NCBI GenBank assembly: GCA_937871155.1
Contig: CALMXV010000489.1
Coordinates: 1 to 6,360, forward strand
Direction: 5' to 3'
Source of the DNA: an uncultured Taibaiella sp.
GTDB taxonomy: Bacteria > Bacteroidota > Bacteroidia > Chitinophagales > Chitinophagaceae
Length of the DNA stretch: 6,360 nucleotides
This document shows, piece by piece, positions 6,334 through 6,360 of the stretch (its first letter is position 1; the number at the start of each line of letters is the position of its first letter). The notes under the pieces were generated by a model. The model saw only the letters and a program-made list of their open reading frames with translations, did not search any database and was not told the origin of the DNA. The translations under genes and the position numbers were made by a program.

Positions 6334-6360
6334 TTGTTGTTTTTTCTTCTCTGCATATTT
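6253..6360. repeat. exact 33-bp inverted repeat running to the window edge (fold-back within lgt)
   Basis: Bases 6328-6360 are the exact reverse complement of 6253-6285, separated by 42 bases (6286-6327); pairing first fails at 6286/6327. The left arm is native lgt coding sequence (KYAEKKKQQLD). The right arm replaces the expected continuation of lgt and creates the stop at 6331-6333. The match is still perfect at the last base of the window, so its full length is not known. A perfect inverted copy of coding sequence is typical of chimeric fold-back reads or amplification products, not of a terminator. Confidence 0.93.

Noticed and set aside
6253..6360. The long hairpin as a transcription terminator of a short lgt gene
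   Set aside because: The left arm is conserved coding sequence, the loop of 42 bases is too long, the stem is far longer than an intrinsic terminator needs, and the protein would lack its catalytic core.
1..6360. tRNA, rRNA, riboswitch, CRISPR or insertion sequence
   Set aside because: Nearly all of the window is explained by protein genes. The gaps (2270-2384, 3966-4021, 5796-5877) are short and AT-rich, with no cloverleaf, repeat array or terminal inverted repeats with a transposase.

Overview
The window looks like a draft-quality piece of a Bacteroidota chromosome, most likely from the Chitinophagaceae or a close relative. Four things point there: AT-rich coding with little Shine-Dalgarno signal; exact TAnnTTTG boxes (the Bacteroidota -7 promoter element) in front of several genes; signal peptides that end in Ala-Gln; and the long-type Lgt and PF13568-like outer-membrane barrels typical of the phylum. 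This is read by eye from the sequence, without database searches.

Layout. Positions 1-2269 (minus strand) hold nearly all of a MaeB-type malic enzyme (malic domain, Rossmann domain, phosphotransacetylase-like tail). One missing base near 1872-1876 splits it into two frames. A 115-base divergent intergenic region follows, with a promoter box for the malic enzyme and an imperfect 20-bp palindrome. Next is a membrane-anchored MCE/MlaD-like lipid-transport protein (2385-3290, plus). It converges, with a 3-base gap, on a minus-strand pair of tandem paralogous outer-membrane beta-barrel proteins (4022-4696, then 3294-3965). Divergent from the upstream barrel gene, only 20 bases away, is a plus-strand pair: a 103-residue protein of unknown function (4717-5028) and a PhnP-like metallo-beta-lactamase-fold phosphodiesterase (5031-5795, GTG start, 2-base gap). 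Last is the N-terminal part of prolipoprotein diacylglyceryl transferase Lgt (5878-6333).

The Lgt frame ends abnormally. From 6328 to the end of the window the sequence is an exact reverse complement of 6253-6285, inside the same gene, so the gene runs into an inverted copy of itself. This is best explained as a fold-back chimera or contig-end artefact. Together with the single-base lesion in the malic enzyme, it suggests assembly or amplification errors rather than biology.

Functionally the window is mostly housekeeping and cell-envelope genes: malate to pyruvate plus NADPH, envelope lipid transport, outer-membrane barrels and lipoprotein maturation. I see no mobile element, CRISPR array, RNA gene or defence system, and no convincing new multi-gene system. 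The least understood parts are the small protein coupled to the phosphodiesterase, the paired barrels with a promoter inside the neighbouring gene, and the palindrome in the malic enzyme/MCE divergent region.
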